64,000 nt of DNA, taken from the NCBI GenBank assembly GCA_946902985.2, contig OX336388.2:1385545723-1385609722 (forward strand), read 5' to 3'. The DNA comes from Meconema thalassinum (Eukaryota > Arthropoda > Insecta > Orthoptera > Tettigoniidae). Below, piece after piece: positions 43,302 through 55,035 of this stretch; the stretch's first letter is position 1; every line of letters begins with the position of its first letter. A model generated the notes under the pieces. It was not told the origin of the DNA. It saw only the letters and a list, made by a program, of their open reading frames with translations, and ran no database searches. The position numbers were made by a program, and so were the translations under genes.

Positions 43302-46300
43302 CAACGTGCCCTGTTTTAACCCTGATACAGGAACACTATGACCTAAACGTAAGGAATGATTTGTTAAGTGAACTATGTGACGAAGCAATATTACCAGTGG
43401 CGGGTAATATAAGTCCGATCATTAAGCTACACGTGTCCGGGACGTGTACGAATGTGTTAATAGACAGTGGCTGTGTAAGGAGTTGCATAAGCAATGCTTA
43501 TTATGATAAATTAAAGGGAACTGGGGTAAACTTTGAAGAATTGCCAATTAAGAGTACTTTTGTAATCACAGCCGTGGGTAGGAAGTCTAAAATTATATCA
43601 AAACAGGTGTTAATAGAGATAAATATAAACAGTCACGTAGAGAAGCAAGTGTGCCTTGTAATTCCAAATCTAGTGTACGACGTAATTATGGGTTCTGATT
43701 GGCTGACTAAGGTGTCAGGAAACATATGTTATGAAGAGTGCTGTATTACATTTAAATTTGGTGGTGCTGAAGTGGTGATACCGTTCAATGAACAATATAG
43801 GAGTAGTGTAGTAGGAGTGATGTGTACGTTAAATGAGATGTCTCAAGCTATAGAGCAAGGGTCAGTTACTTTTGTAGGCAGTGTGGTTACGAACGACAGT
43901 CTAGATGACTCGTTACGTGAAGCTGCGTTTCTTGAAGATGTAGATGAAGATAAGTGTATGCTTCTCTACGATGTTTTGTCAAATAATAGTAGGGTATTTG
44001 AAGATTGAATTGGTAGAGCCAATTGTTATGTCCACTCATTGAACGTTGTTGACAATTCGGTATTTACCGGTCACCGCTATCCTGTGCCTTTTGTCTATCA
44101 GAAAGCCGTAGAAAGTCAGATCAATCAGATGCTTCATGATGGTATAATAGAGTATTCTAACAGCCCCTATGTAAATTCACTTATTACAGTACCTAAGGCA
44201 GATGGAAAAGTCAGGATATGTTTAGACGCGCGTTTAGTTAATGCACACATTTCATCAGACCAATTAAAATCTATGTCTATAGAGGAGCTAATGCAAACTT
44301 TTGAGGGAAAACAATTTTTTACGTGTGTTGATTTAAGTTCTAGTTTCTGGCAAGTTCCTCTTAAAGTTGAAGATAGAGCCTTTACCGCTTTTAGTCATCA
44401 GTACAATCTGTACCAATTTTGCAGGGTACCCTATGGATTAAAGAGCAGTTCAGCAGCGCTGATAAGAGCACTGAACATAGCTTTAGGTGATAACACGGGT
44501 GATTATGTAACTATATATATTGATGATCTTGTAATCAGTTCGCGTACTTTTGAAGAGCATTTGGTTCACTTGGACACGGTTTTTAAGAGACTAGATAAGG
44601 CAGGGTTCACCCTGAAATTGTCAAAATCTACGTTTTGTAAGTCACAAGTAACTTTCCTGGGTCATAGTATGTCACGTTCAGGGGTAACTCCAGAAGAAAG
44701 TCGGATTAACAAAATCCTCGATGCAAGTGCGCCACAAAATGTTAAACAGCTGAAGACGTATTTAGGAATCTGTAATTTTTTTAGACGATTTGTGTTAAAA
44801 TATTCTAAGTTAGTAGAACCATTCAGGGAACTCTTAAAGCAAGGAAGCAGATGGAGATGGGATGTGACTCATGACGAGGCATTCCAAGCTCTGAAACGAG
44901 GTTTTGAACAAGCAGTTGTTTTAAAATATCCAATAAGAGACCAGGAATATGTGGTGATGACAGATGCCTCACATATAGGTATAGCTGGAGTCTTGTGCCA
45001 GAGAGATACGGAGGGAAATTTACGGATTGTATCCTTAGCCTCGCGTGGACTTTCTGCCGCTGAGAAACGCTACACCATCACAGAATTAGAGCTACTTGGG
45101 ATAGTATTTAGTTTAGGGAAATTCCGTATGTATCTACTCGGAAGTAAATTTGAGATCCACACAGATCACCACACATTGTTGTACATGAAAACATGCAAAT
45201 TAAGTTCAAATAGAGTAAGCCGTTGGATTCTAGCATTACAAGAATATGACTTCACAGTTATGCACATTAAGGGTAAAGATAATATCCTAGCCGACATGTT
45301 ATCACGTGACTCCAGTCTAAGCAGGGATAACTCTATTATTAAAGCAGAAGAAGGGATTTTATTGTGCGCTTGTCTAGATCAAGGCAATAAGGCATCGTTA
45401 CAGAAACTGAAAGACATGCTAGTGGAACAGCGTGATGATGTAATCTTGGGTGAGGCACTCGCAAGGTTGGAAGGGGGCAACTCAGACATAGTGAAAGTGG
45501 GAAGGTTCGCATATAAAATGCAGGACGGCCTTCTCGCATGAAGATGTAGGAAGGATCGCTGGGCAATATGCGTACCGGGCACTTTGAGGGAGGAATTAAT
45601 ATGGTTTATGCATAAGGAGCTGGGACACGTTGGAGCCAGCAAAGTACTTTATGAAATTGCTCATGACTTTATCTGGGGGAAAATGGGAAGGGACATTAGA
45701 AAAACCATAGCTAAGTGTGACACCTGTCAGAGGAGCAAGTATCCAGTAAGATATCTAGTTGGGGAAAGACAGGCAGTTCTCACAAGTAGTCCCGGCGAAC
45801 TACTGTGTGTGGACCTATTTGGCCCAGTCATTCGAGGTCAGTACGGCTACGAATATATATTCATAGTTATTGATGCATTCAGTAAATACATCAAACTGTA
45901 TGCGCTAAGGAAAGCCACGGGACTCGCATGTAGCCGACTGATCATTAACAAGTATATACCCGAGTTTGGCGTTCCGCTCAGGATATTATCTGACAGTGGA
46001 CCACAGTTCACTGCAAAGAAACGGAGAACCAGTATGCAGGAAGCTGGTATCACATAAGTTCATTCCTCTGTAAGATACCCCCAAGGAAATTCTGCAGAGA
46101 GACCGTTAAGGGAAGTGGCTCGTCTTTTTCGCACTCTGGTGAATGACAAACATTCGGCTTGGGTTGGACATCTTCCCAAAGTCGAGACTTGGCTGAATTC
46201 TGTCCAGCACGAGAGCACGAAGATGACACCGTACGAAGTTCACTTCGGTAAAAGACCACAGAATGAACTAGCTAGAGTATTGGGCTTAAATGAGGGGAAA

Positions 46301-46606
46301 CTACCCGGGATGGATTACATTGTCCAGTTGGCGAAACATAATTTATCGAAGTCAGCTGCAAAAAGAATTCGCCAACAAAAGCAAATGAAATTCGACCTAT
46401 TCAATCCGGGAGACAGAGTCCTGTTAAGAGTACCGAAGCAGTCGAATAAATTAGAGAAAGTGATGAGCAAGTTCTTTTTTTTATATGAAGGCCCTTACAC
46501 GGTTACCAAACGTATAGGCAATACTGCCTATGTACTAGAAGACGATACGTCAACTCGATTGTACGGCACGTACAACATAAATAGCCTTCGGAAGTATATA
46601 TCTTAA
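43262..46606 (+). pseudogene. Gypsy Pol (protease, RT, RNase H, integrase) with three nonsense codons
   Basis: One frame (-1 relative to gag) spans the region with no indels, interrupted by TGA at 44006, TGA at 45539 and TAA at 46055. Protease: VLIDSGCVRSC near 43455. RT: VPKADGKVRICLDAR near 44190, FTCVDLSSSFWQ near 44320, YIDDLVIS near 44516. RNase H: TDASHIGIAG near 44960. Integrase: zinc-binding H-H-C-C (HKELGH near 45610; CDTC near 45718), then D of CVDLFGP, D of SDSGPQF, and E near 46103. The C-terminal part continues to 46606. No env follows. The three stops each differ from a sense codon by a C-to-T change. It cannot make full Pol. Confidence 0.9.
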
Positions 46607-47334
46607 GTGAACCAGAAACAGGCAATATTGCAAACATTATGCTGTTGAGCAGGTAAATCAAAATGGTAAATACCTAGGTATTAATGAGGTATCAGATGTG
46701 GTCAGTATCATTGATCTGTGTGAGATTAACTGTTAAAGAGGAGAGGGAATCGAGATGAAGGGAGAACTGGTATGGAGTTTGGGACTTAAAGGGAGTTTTA
46801 TCTAAAGGGACAAACAGGACAGAAATATGATGGATTGTATGTATTTCTAGTGTTGTTTTTTTTTAGTGATATACACGTAATGACATATGAGAGAGAGTTT
46901 GAGTGATAGAGTCATATAGCACAACCAAATTACTAGTGATCGTGTGTGCGTTTGACCTTACACAAAGCACTCAAAATGGGAATTCCAAAATCAACGAACT
47001 TGCAATACAAGGCGGTTTGGGAAATCAAACTGTACATCACAAAGTGAACTCGTGTGATTTGAAATAAGAGAATTGGACAAAGGGCAAATAAGAGAACACA
47101 TATATGTCTTTTTTTCTTACACATATAGGTAAAATAAACAATGAGCGGTAATGACCGCAGGACAATAAAAAGAAAACAATAAGCTATATGCGATTGAGAC
47201 ATAATAGCCTAAGCAAAAACATTGGTGTTAAACCAAAAGAAGATATGTTGATTGTATATATAAATGTCTATAAGGGTAATGTATTATGTGTTTTATGTTA
47301 TATTAGGGATCTATGTTAATTTACACGTGTCTTA
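46607..47334. other. Gypsy region between pol and 3' LTR, non-coding
   Basis: About 780 bp lie between pol and the LTR. No env-like frame, signal peptide or membrane segment is seen. A purine-rich stretch lies at 46735-46768, but it is far from the LTR. Confidence 0.6.
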
Positions 47335-47380
47335 GGAAGATCACGCGGAATATAGTAAACAATAGTCTGCGTGATTTTCC
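47335..47380 (+). promoter_or_regulatory. 15-bp hairpin just upstream of the Gypsy 3' LTR
   Basis: GGAAGATCACGCGGA (47335-47349) pairs with TCTGCGTGATTTTCC (47366-47380) along all 15 positions as RNA, counting two G-U pairs, with a 16-nt loop. It ends 8 nt before the LTR, where a polypurine tract is normally found. GGGACGAA fills the gap. Confidence 0.6.
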
Positions 47381-47388
47381 GGGACGAA

Positions 47389-48690
47389 TGTAACCTTATT
47401 TTGAAGGGTACGATAACGCCACTGACGTTATGTCAAAATTTGACATTCGTTATTTATATCATGTGTTATTTCGGCAGTTAATTAGCCACAAGTTATTAAG
47501 TGTATGTTTAGTCCATATAATGTATTATCATGATTAGGTTTTATTACGGTATTAAGTTGAGAGAAGTCAGAGGCTGTTTTTGTAATTAGCTAGCGCTTGA
47601 ACACTAAGGGTCATTTCATGAGCTTACGTCTTCTCCCAGAACAGCACTATGTGATGAAATACTTACCTGTGTACTCAACAAAAGCTGCGTGGCGAGCCCA
47701 CGCTAATGAGTAAGGGTGCGGCGAATGACAAGGGTATGCGAGTGGAAAGGGAAGGCCTGAACAATAGATACGGTCGCGGAGCACCTTGGGACGAGACTCC
47801 TTTATGTGAAGGAAGGACAACTCAACCAGACCTGGTTCAAGACAGTATTGCAGGAGATGTATTCAGGACATATGCTTGTCCGATACAGTATGGTGTTAGC
47901 AGTGTCTGAGCTAACATCGTAAAAGTGGTTTAAGGACTTTCAATCCACCACCATTATTAATTCTGAGAAATCTAAATACCTCAGAATTAATAGTAGCCTG
48001 TCATTTAAAATAAATTCCACGCATGAAGATGGACTTCTACCGCCTACAACAGCAGCTTTCTCTTGGGGAGAAACACTTCAATAAAGCTGATTCATCGTTT
48101 GGTAAGCTCATTTGACTTTAATGCACAAGCTCTCTTTCTTCACTCTTGTATAAATCAACCTAAAGTAATAAATTCAGATCTAGATTAAATTAAATTCATA
48201 ATGCCTCCGTTTTCTTGCAACTTTTGCCTGTCTTAAATTCTTTTGTTTACTTTCTACGTTACCGTAAGTCATTAATTAATGCATCTTCCTAACTTGTTTG
48301 TTTTTGATGCCATTAAATTTTTATTTAAAGTAAATGCAGTCTGTCTCCTTTCTAGATGATAGAAATAGATATAAGCCATCCTCTTTTCCCCGAAGTAAAT
48401 GTTATTCAGGTTAATGACTAAGTCATACCACGACTTGAGTCGATAGAGTCTGGTGAATGTTCTACCTGAGCTAGGACGTAAAGTTATTTATTATTTATTG
48501 GGTTATCGCTCTCAGATCGAACCCTTGGCGCCCAACACTCTTACATATAACTTCAGATCCGGTGACCACTGATGGGTCATATCAAATGGTAAGTCAGGTA
48601 AAAATTGGATACAGAAATTAATAATCTGGCAGGTTTTGGTCTTATATTTTGTTCCAAATTTACATACACAGCCAAAAAAGGACCGTTACA
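47389..48690 (+). repeat. Gypsy 3' LTR
   Basis: Partner of 31014-32315, same length, about nine differences by eye. Confidence 0.95.
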
Positions 48691-48850
48691 CTGTTGAAAG
48701 GAACCGTCCCGGCATTTGCCTGGATGTGAAAATAGGAAACCACGAAAACCATTTTTAGGACGGCTGAGGTGGGATTCGAACACACGCTCTCCAGATGCCA
48801 GCTAGGCATGAGGTAGCACGTTAGCACTCTGAGTCAACGTGGCCGGATAA
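48691..48850 (-). mobile_element. Right half of the SINE split by the Gypsy insertion
   Basis: After the CTGT duplication the plus strand reads GGAACCGTCCCGGCATTTGC, AGGAAACCACGAAAACC and a tRNA-like head in antisense (GGGATTCGAACACACG, GGTAGCACGTTAGCACTC). It completes the half at 30880-31013. Confidence 0.8.
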
Positions 48851-49079
48851 CGAATGAATGACCCAACTCTTAGTCAGCCTCGAAGTCCAAAACCTGGGGA
48901 GGGAGGGTTAATTTATCGAAAACAAACAGTGTACAAACATATATGAAAAAAGTTACAAATACATTGATAATGATATGATAACAAAGATAGCAAAATAATT
49001 TAGCAGTCTCCATTTTTTTTGTTGCACCTGTCATCTTCTTTCTTAGTTTCGGTCCGCTGTGGACCACGTTACTTCAACC
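48851..49079. other. Unassigned sequence
   Basis: No feature recognised. Confidence 0.3.
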
Positions 49080-49720
49080 GTTTGCACCCTAGAGCTTTAA
49101 CTCTTCCCCAATATTCTCGCATTCGCGTTCTGTGACCCTCCTTTCATTCATCAGTCCACTTCTTGCCGGTTTTCAATTTTGGCGTTTCTTGGAAGCTCTT
49201 GTATGCTAGAGGTCTACTCTGGAGAGGTGCACGTTTCTCGATGTCTACAAGTGTGATTCCTTCTTCTCGAAGATCTTTTTCAACTTCGATGAACCAGGTT
49301 TTCTTGTTACCATAGTAGGAAAAGATCTTTTTGGTCTGTCTCTGAGAGCTCATGCTCGTTATGTGGCCATAAAATTGAATCCTCCTTTTCCGAATGGTGC
49401 CTGTTATCCTCTCAATGTGCAGGTAGAGGTCCTTGTTAGGCCCTCTCCTGTACTCGTCATTTTCTCTGATTGGTCCAAGAATCATCATCCTCAAAATTTT
49501 CCTTTCTTTGGATTCTTTTTAATCAGATCTTTTGTATTTATTGCCAGGCATTGTGTTGCGTACAAGGCTTCTGGGCGAAAGACTGAACAACAATGCTTAA
49601 GCTTGGCGTAGATGGACACTGAACGATTGTTGTTGACATCTCTACTTAGCTGGTATGCCACTTCTATTTTGTTGATCTTAGCTATGATTACTTCTTTCTC
49701 AGAATTGTTGCACCTGAATT
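49080..49720 (-). pseudogene. LINE post-RT fragment, copy 2
   Basis: Minus strand: EALYATQCLAIN (about 49560, separate frame), then IRKRRIQFYGHITSM and QTKKIFSYYGNKKTWF (49494-49144). A TGA at 49146-49144 follows KKWTDE. Past it the same frame continues with HRTRMREYWG, the basic tail shared with the 24-kb LINE. At least one frameshift and one nonsense codon are visible; the RT core is absent. Confidence 0.8.
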
Positions 49721-50088
49721 ACTATTATTATTATTATTTTGATTACTATATTTTGCAATATATACAGTATACTGTATAAACGTACTGCTTACAATCAATG
49801 TTGTATGTTTATTATGTTGGAATTCAGTTTTGTTATTGCTATACGCTAAATAAATTACAATATTAAAATTAGCATTGACCCACAAATCCATCAGATGTGG
49901 CAAATTTAGAAATAGTACTTCAATGTATAACTCGATAGAGCTTCACTCATGAAAAACGTAACATACGATTGAGATTGGTATTCCTTGTTAGAAAATGCTA
50001 TTTCACTTATTTTTAAAATATGTTATGCGTGATCAAAACTTAACTTACTTGACTGATAGATTTTCATGAAATTTTCCAATTTGATCTT
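49721..50088. other. Unassigned AT-rich sequence
   Basis: TTA-rich at its start; no gene is seen. Confidence 0.3.
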
Positions 50089-50130
50089 TTGCTGCTGCTG
50101 CTGCTGCTGCTTCTTCTTCTTCTTCTTCTT
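50089..50130. repeat. (TGC)n(TTC)n microsatellite
   Basis: About six TGC units run into seven TTC units at the 3' end of the next LINE fragment, as LINE-tail expansions often do. Confidence 0.9.
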
Positions 50131-50584
50131 AGCGAATGGGTCGCTTAGGACCACGCGAAATCAACACTTTCTAACCTTCCTGTTGGCCCAGTATTCCTTC
50201 ATTCGCAACGAGTGGGTCTGTTTCCGCTGCTCTGACCATCGGTGTTGTGTAGTCTTCTTCTCTTCCTCCTCGAAATCCCGCGTCTGAGTGATTTTCCTGA
50301 TTTACTTCCGGTCATGTAAGTTTGGTGATCATAATTCCTTTAAGTCTCTCTCTGTAAATTTATACCAATTCGGTCTAGTAGCCTTGTTCTTTAAGAAAGT
50401 ATGTATTTTGTGTGTCAGTCTGTTCGGGTCCATTCTTTCTATGTGTCCCATAAATTGGATTCTTCGCATTCGCATTGTGTCTGTGATTTTGGAAACTTCT
50501 TTGGATATTTCTGTATTAGGCTTTGGATAATGTACAACATCCTTTGTTCTCGGTCCAAGTATTTTTCTTCTATTGGAAGATAAT
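50131..50584 (-). pseudogene. LINE post-RT fragment, copy 3
   Basis: Minus strand: RRKILGPRTKD, MRRIQFMGHIERMDPNRLTH, then in another frame HRWSEQRKQTHSLRMKEYW (about 50250-50190), the same basic tail. It abuts the inverted D2 element at 50585, so its 5' side is cut there. Confidence 0.75.
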
Positions 50585-52022
50585 AACAAGAAGTTCCGTG
50601 ACGAACTAAAGAGCCTACTATTCTTAAAATTTAAAATTCATGCCATTGATTAATCTATATGGATCTATCTAGAATAATGACAAAACTAAATTGGTAATAT
50701 AGAAATTTCTAATTAGTTCGAAATACTGTATACCTGGCATAATGTAGCCGAATAGAGAACTACAGTTGGCAGCCCTGGTGACTGAATATAGTCTTGTTTC
50801 CATCTCTTAAGGTACAGAATACAAAATTTGGTTGAAGTCCAATGGATAGCATGGACGTAACATTCAGTTAAACATTGGATCTAACAGCGCGCTTAAAATC
50901 ATGTTGGCAACAATGACATATATGTATTGGTCAGAAATAATCTGCAATAATACGATCTCTTGTTGTGTTAATTTTGAATGAAATCCATTTGTTGGTATAG
51001 AAGTTACAGGCATTTTAAAATGCGACCTATCAGCATGCTTAGAATCATGTTGGCAGCACTGACGTATATTAATTACTCCAAATTAATCTAGAATGTCAGG
51101 TACTATACGTGTGCAAATTTTAGAGCTTTTGGCTTGCATATTTTATGATATATTGATATTAGGGAAACAAAAATAGAGACACCATTTTTAACAGTTGGCA
51201 ACACTGGTTGCTCTTAAGAATACGCATAGTCGTATCTGTTATGGTGCACATAGCACATACAAATTTTGGTTGAAATCCAAATGATAGTATAGAAGCTACA
51301 TGTATTTAAAGTTGGACCTCTCAGCTGGCTTATAATCATGTTGGTAGCACTGACGTATATAAGTTACTCCAAATTAATACAGAATGTCAGGTACTACACG
51401 TGTGCATAGTTTAAAGTTGTCGGCTTGCATACTTTCTGATATATTGGTATTTGGAAAAAATAAATTGAGAGCATTTATTAACAGTTGGCAGCCCTGGTGG
51501 ATCTTAGGAATACGCTCAGTTATATCTGTTTATGAACACATATCAGATACGAAATTTGGTTGAATTCCAATTGATAGTGTAGAAGTTATATGCATTTAAA
51601 TATTGGACCTATCAGCTGGCTTATAATCATTTTGGCAACACTGCCATGTATGGCCTCCTGGAAATTAAACTGCAATATTATTATCTATACGTGTGCCAAT
51701 TTTCAAATAGCTCCCATTCATACCTTCCGAGATATCCAACATAGAGCTCAAATTTCAATTGCGATTTTTCAGCAGTTGGTAGCACTGACATCATTTTCAA
51801 ATATGGCCGTGAGATATTCAGGTATAGATCTTTACTCCTACCAAATTTTGTTTCGATTGCTGCAGCCGTTTAGGAGTTGATAGGGGGGGACACACACACA
51901 GCCAGACAGACAGACAGAAGGACAGACAGAAGGACAGACAGACAGACAGACATACACACATTTGCCCGATCTCATAAGTCTACTTTTTCCTCATTTTTGC
52001 AAAATGTGAAAAGTAGGCTATA
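50585..52022 (-). repeat. Tandem-repeat element D2, minus-strand copy
   Basis: Reverse complement of the element at 8160-9512: it starts (minus) TAGCCTACTTTTCACATTTT at 52022, passes the CAGA-rich tract (51890-51960 on the plus strand) and CAACTGTTAA units, and ends at AAGAAGTTCCGTGACGAAC near 50590. The matching ends confirm the borders. Confidence 0.75.
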
Positions 52023-52327
52023 AATAACAGTGATGATGATCTTATAGTAATAATAATAGTAATAATAATAATAATAATAACTAGTACTTAAAATACTTCG
52101 CCAATCAATACAAATCAATACAAACGTCTATTCATGTGTTGTACATGTTTAGATAGTCATTGATATCTTCTTCAGCGCCTCATAATACTAAAATAAAATA
52201 AATTGAATATCCTTACAAGCATGTTGTGTAAATAAAAGTTCCAAATACTTCTTTTTTCAAATCACCCTACATGAGATATTTATCACAAAATAAGACACTT
52301 TTATGTACATAAATGGGGGAGCGGGAA
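52023..52327. other. Unassigned; (TAA)n run at about 52040-52080
   Basis: No gene is seen. Confidence 0.35.
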
Positions 52328-52334
52328 CTTAATT

Positions 52335-52375
52335 GGATGACATGTTTCGATCGACAAGTGATCATCATCAGATCC
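52335..52375 (-). ncRNA. Hammerhead-like motif, copy C, core intact
   Basis: Minus strand from 52375: GGAT, CTGATGA, a GATC...GATC stem II, GAAA, C-AT-G, TC and ATCC. All invariant core positions are present. Cleavage would fall between 52339 and 52338. Stem I pairs ATCC with GGAT as in copies A and B, although the sequence outside differs. AAGTG lies a few bases upstream in all three. Confidence 0.6.
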
Positions 52376-52677
52376 TGCTCACTTATGTTTATGTATTACA
52401 CTTATGCGCAAACATATATACAATATTTCTATTACAAACGTTTGTAAAAACTTGTGTAACATGTCATTTTTTCCTGCTCTTTTATAGTTGTTGCGTAATT
52501 ATTAATGTAGTTTAAGTAGGTTCACCTGTAATCCATTGAATCATTATTGTGACGAAATTGTCTATACTATTTGTTATTATTGATTATAATTCAACCGTTC
52601 CTATCAAAACTGGTGGCCTACAGTAATGTGGTTAGTTTGATAACGTGGCTATTGGACAAATTATACTGTATAATTAT
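52376..52677. other. Unassigned sequence
   Basis: No feature recognised between the ribozyme-like motif and element A3. Confidence 0.3.
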
Positions 52678-54600
52678 ACTAGCTGACCCGGCACATGTTG
52701 TCCTGCCAATCAAAGAAAGTGTTGATTTGTTTCTTGAAGTGCTTTTGAATACACAATATGTTTATCAATTTATATTAACTGCCTCTAAACAATCCTGAAA
52801 TGAATTAACTAATCTAGAAACATTCAAGGGAGCGTGCACAACAACTCTCCAAAGTTTCATCGCAATCGGATAAATGGCATATATCGCATACGGGACTTTG
52901 TTTAAATGATTCGTGCGCTGTCACTCATTTGTTGAATTCACTCGTGCTCTACCAACTGTGAAATGGATTTACTAAGTTAGAAAGCTTCACGGAAGTGTAC
53001 ACAACAACTCATCAAAGTTTCATCGTATACGGGATTTTGTTGGAACGCTTCGCGCGTCGTCACTCATTTGTTACATCTACTCGTGCGCTACCAATATTGT
53101 AAAATGGATTTACCAAGTTGAACACCTTCCCTGGCATGTACACAACAACTCATCAATGTTTCATCGGAATCGGATGAATGACATATGAACGCATACGGGA
53201 TTTTCTTTAAACGATTCGCGTGCCGTCACTCATTTGTTGAATCTACTCATGCGCTACCTATTGTAAAATAGATTTACTAAGCCTGAAACCTTCTCTGGAG
53301 TGTACTCAATGATTTACCAACATTTCATCGCAATCGGATGAATGGCATATAAACGCATACGGAATTTTCTTTAAACGATTCGCGCGCCGTCGCTCATTTG
53401 TTGAATCTACTTGTGCGCTACTTATTAAAAACTGGATTTACTAAGCCAGAAACCTTTCCTGGAGTGTACACAACAATTTACCAAAGTTTCATCGCAATTC
53501 GATAAATGTATATGAAACGCATACAGGACTTTGTTGAAACGATTCGCGCGCCATCGCACATTTGTTGAATCTACTCGTGCGCTACCTATTGTAAAATAGA
53601 TTTACTAAGCCTGAAACCTTCTCTGGAGTGTACTCAATGATTCACCAACGTTTCATCGCAATCGGGTGAATGGCATTTAAACGCATACGGGATTTTCTTT
53701 AAACGATTCGCACGTCGTCGCTCATTTGTTGAATCTACTCGTGCGCAACCTCCTGTGAAATGGATTTACTAAGTTAGAAACCTTCAGGTAAGTGTACACA
53801 ACAACTCTTCAAAGTTTCATCTCAATCGATGAATGGTATATAAACTTATACGGGATTTTGTTGAAACGCTTCGCTCGTCGTCGCTCATTTGTTGAATCAA
53901 CTCGTGTGCTACCTATTGTAAAATGAATTTACTAAGCCAGAAGCCTTCCCTGGAGTGTACAAAACATCTCACCCAAGATTCATCGCTATCGGACGAATGG
54001 TATTTGAACGCATACGGGACCTTCTTGAAACGCTTCGCGCGTCGTCGCTCATTTGTTGAATCTAGTCGTGCGCTATCTATTATAAAATGGATTTACTAAG
54101 CCAAACACCTTCCATGGAGAACACTCAACATCTCACCCAAGTTTCATCGCAATGGGATGAATGGTATATGAACGCATACGGGACTTTGTAACGCTCTAAC
54201 GTGCAGAGACAAACAGTAGAATTCGACATCACTGCCACCTTTGGTATAAAACACAACTTTCCGCCACGGGCAGAGTGTATGTTATGGCGGTAGTTGCACA
54301 GGTTGCGACCAGGTGGCTCTAACGTGCAGAGACAAACCGTCCAAAGACATCAGCTTTCACCAAGGCCAAGGCTAGTGGTTTCCATGACGACTGTTTTTGA
54401 CTGTATATTGTGGTTCTAAAATTGTGTGTAAATTGTGGTTATAAAATTGTATTCATTCCAACTACCGGGTCAGATTGTGAATCTAAACCATATATGGACC
54501 CACCCTAATATACATAAGAAATTTCATCGAAATCGGTCCAGTCGTTTAGGAGGAGTTCAGTCACATACACACGTGTCGAAGAATTATATATATATTAAGA
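52678..54600 (+). repeat. Monomer-repeat element A3, complete
   Basis: ACTAGCTGACCCGGCACATG at the start, about nine ~164-bp monomers, then the ~400-bp unique tail (ACGTGCAGAGACAAACAG, TTAGGAGGAGTTCAGTCAC) ending in TATATATATTAAGATA. Same plan and orientation as A2, with fewer monomers (1.92 versus 2.25 kb). Confidence 0.85.
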
Positions 54601-54649
54601 TAATTCGCTAGAGAGGAATAAGGTTATGTAACCTTAGCTTATATTCCCC

Positions 54650-54900
54650 CCACAGCCATCCTGGAAGTAGTGTTCCATGGTTTCCTACTTCTACTCCAGG
54701 CAAATACTGGGATGTATACTAACCTCAGGCCACGGCCGCTTCCTTCCCAATCCTCACCTGAATTACACATACGCACACGACTACAGACACTACAATTACA
54801 CAGATCTTCAAACGAAACAACTACACACACACCTAAGTATACGGGACTAAATGGCCACGATGTCCAAGCCCCTCAAATGAAACAATAACAACAATCCTTT
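54650..54900 (+). mobile_element. Headless SINE fragment
   Basis: TTCCATGGTTTCCTACTTC, CAGGCAAATACTGGGATG and AGGCCACGGCCGCTTCC without a tRNA-like head, then a tail GGCCACGATGTCCAAGCCCC and AACAATAACAACAA. Confidence 0.7.
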
Positions 54901-54918
54901 GTTATGGGGATTGAAGAC

Positions 54919-55035
54919 ATCCTAGTGTAATTATGAATCTCATGTAATTTTTTTCAGGATTAGGGTATAATCCAACTCTTTTGGGTATATTCGTGTTGAC
55001 CGACTGAAAAGCACCAAACTTTTGTTTAAAAAGCC
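54919..55035 (+). mobile_element. Partial copy of the hammerhead-bearing repeat
   Basis: ATCCTAGTGTAATTATG through CCAACTCTTTTGGGTATA to GTTGACCGACTGAAAAGCAC is ~90% identical to the reverse complement of 7405-7497. Clear similarity begins at ATCC, the predicted cleavage product start. GATTGAA just upstream (54909-54917 area) may be a remnant of the core, so a degraded ribozyme is an alternative to a cleaved start. Confidence 0.65.

Larger units (their letters stand above)
31014..48690 (+). mobile_element. Ty3/Gypsy LTR retrotransposon containing a nested BEL/Pao element
   Basis: LTRs of 1302 bp each (31014-32315 and 47389-48690) begin TGTAAC and end TACA or AACA, flanked by the 4-bp duplication CTGT (31010-31013 and 48691-48694). 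Without the nested BEL, the element is about 8.8 kb: LTR, leader, gag (41337), pol by -1 frameshift, LTR. There is no env frame. About nine differences between LTRs (by eye) imply a fairly recent insertion. Pol carries three stop codons, so it is dead. Protease-RT-RNase H-integrase order places it in Ty3/Gypsy. Confidence 0.95.

Noticed and set aside
46607..47388. Env gene for the Gypsy element
   Set aside because: No frame of useful length, signal peptide or membrane segment is present.
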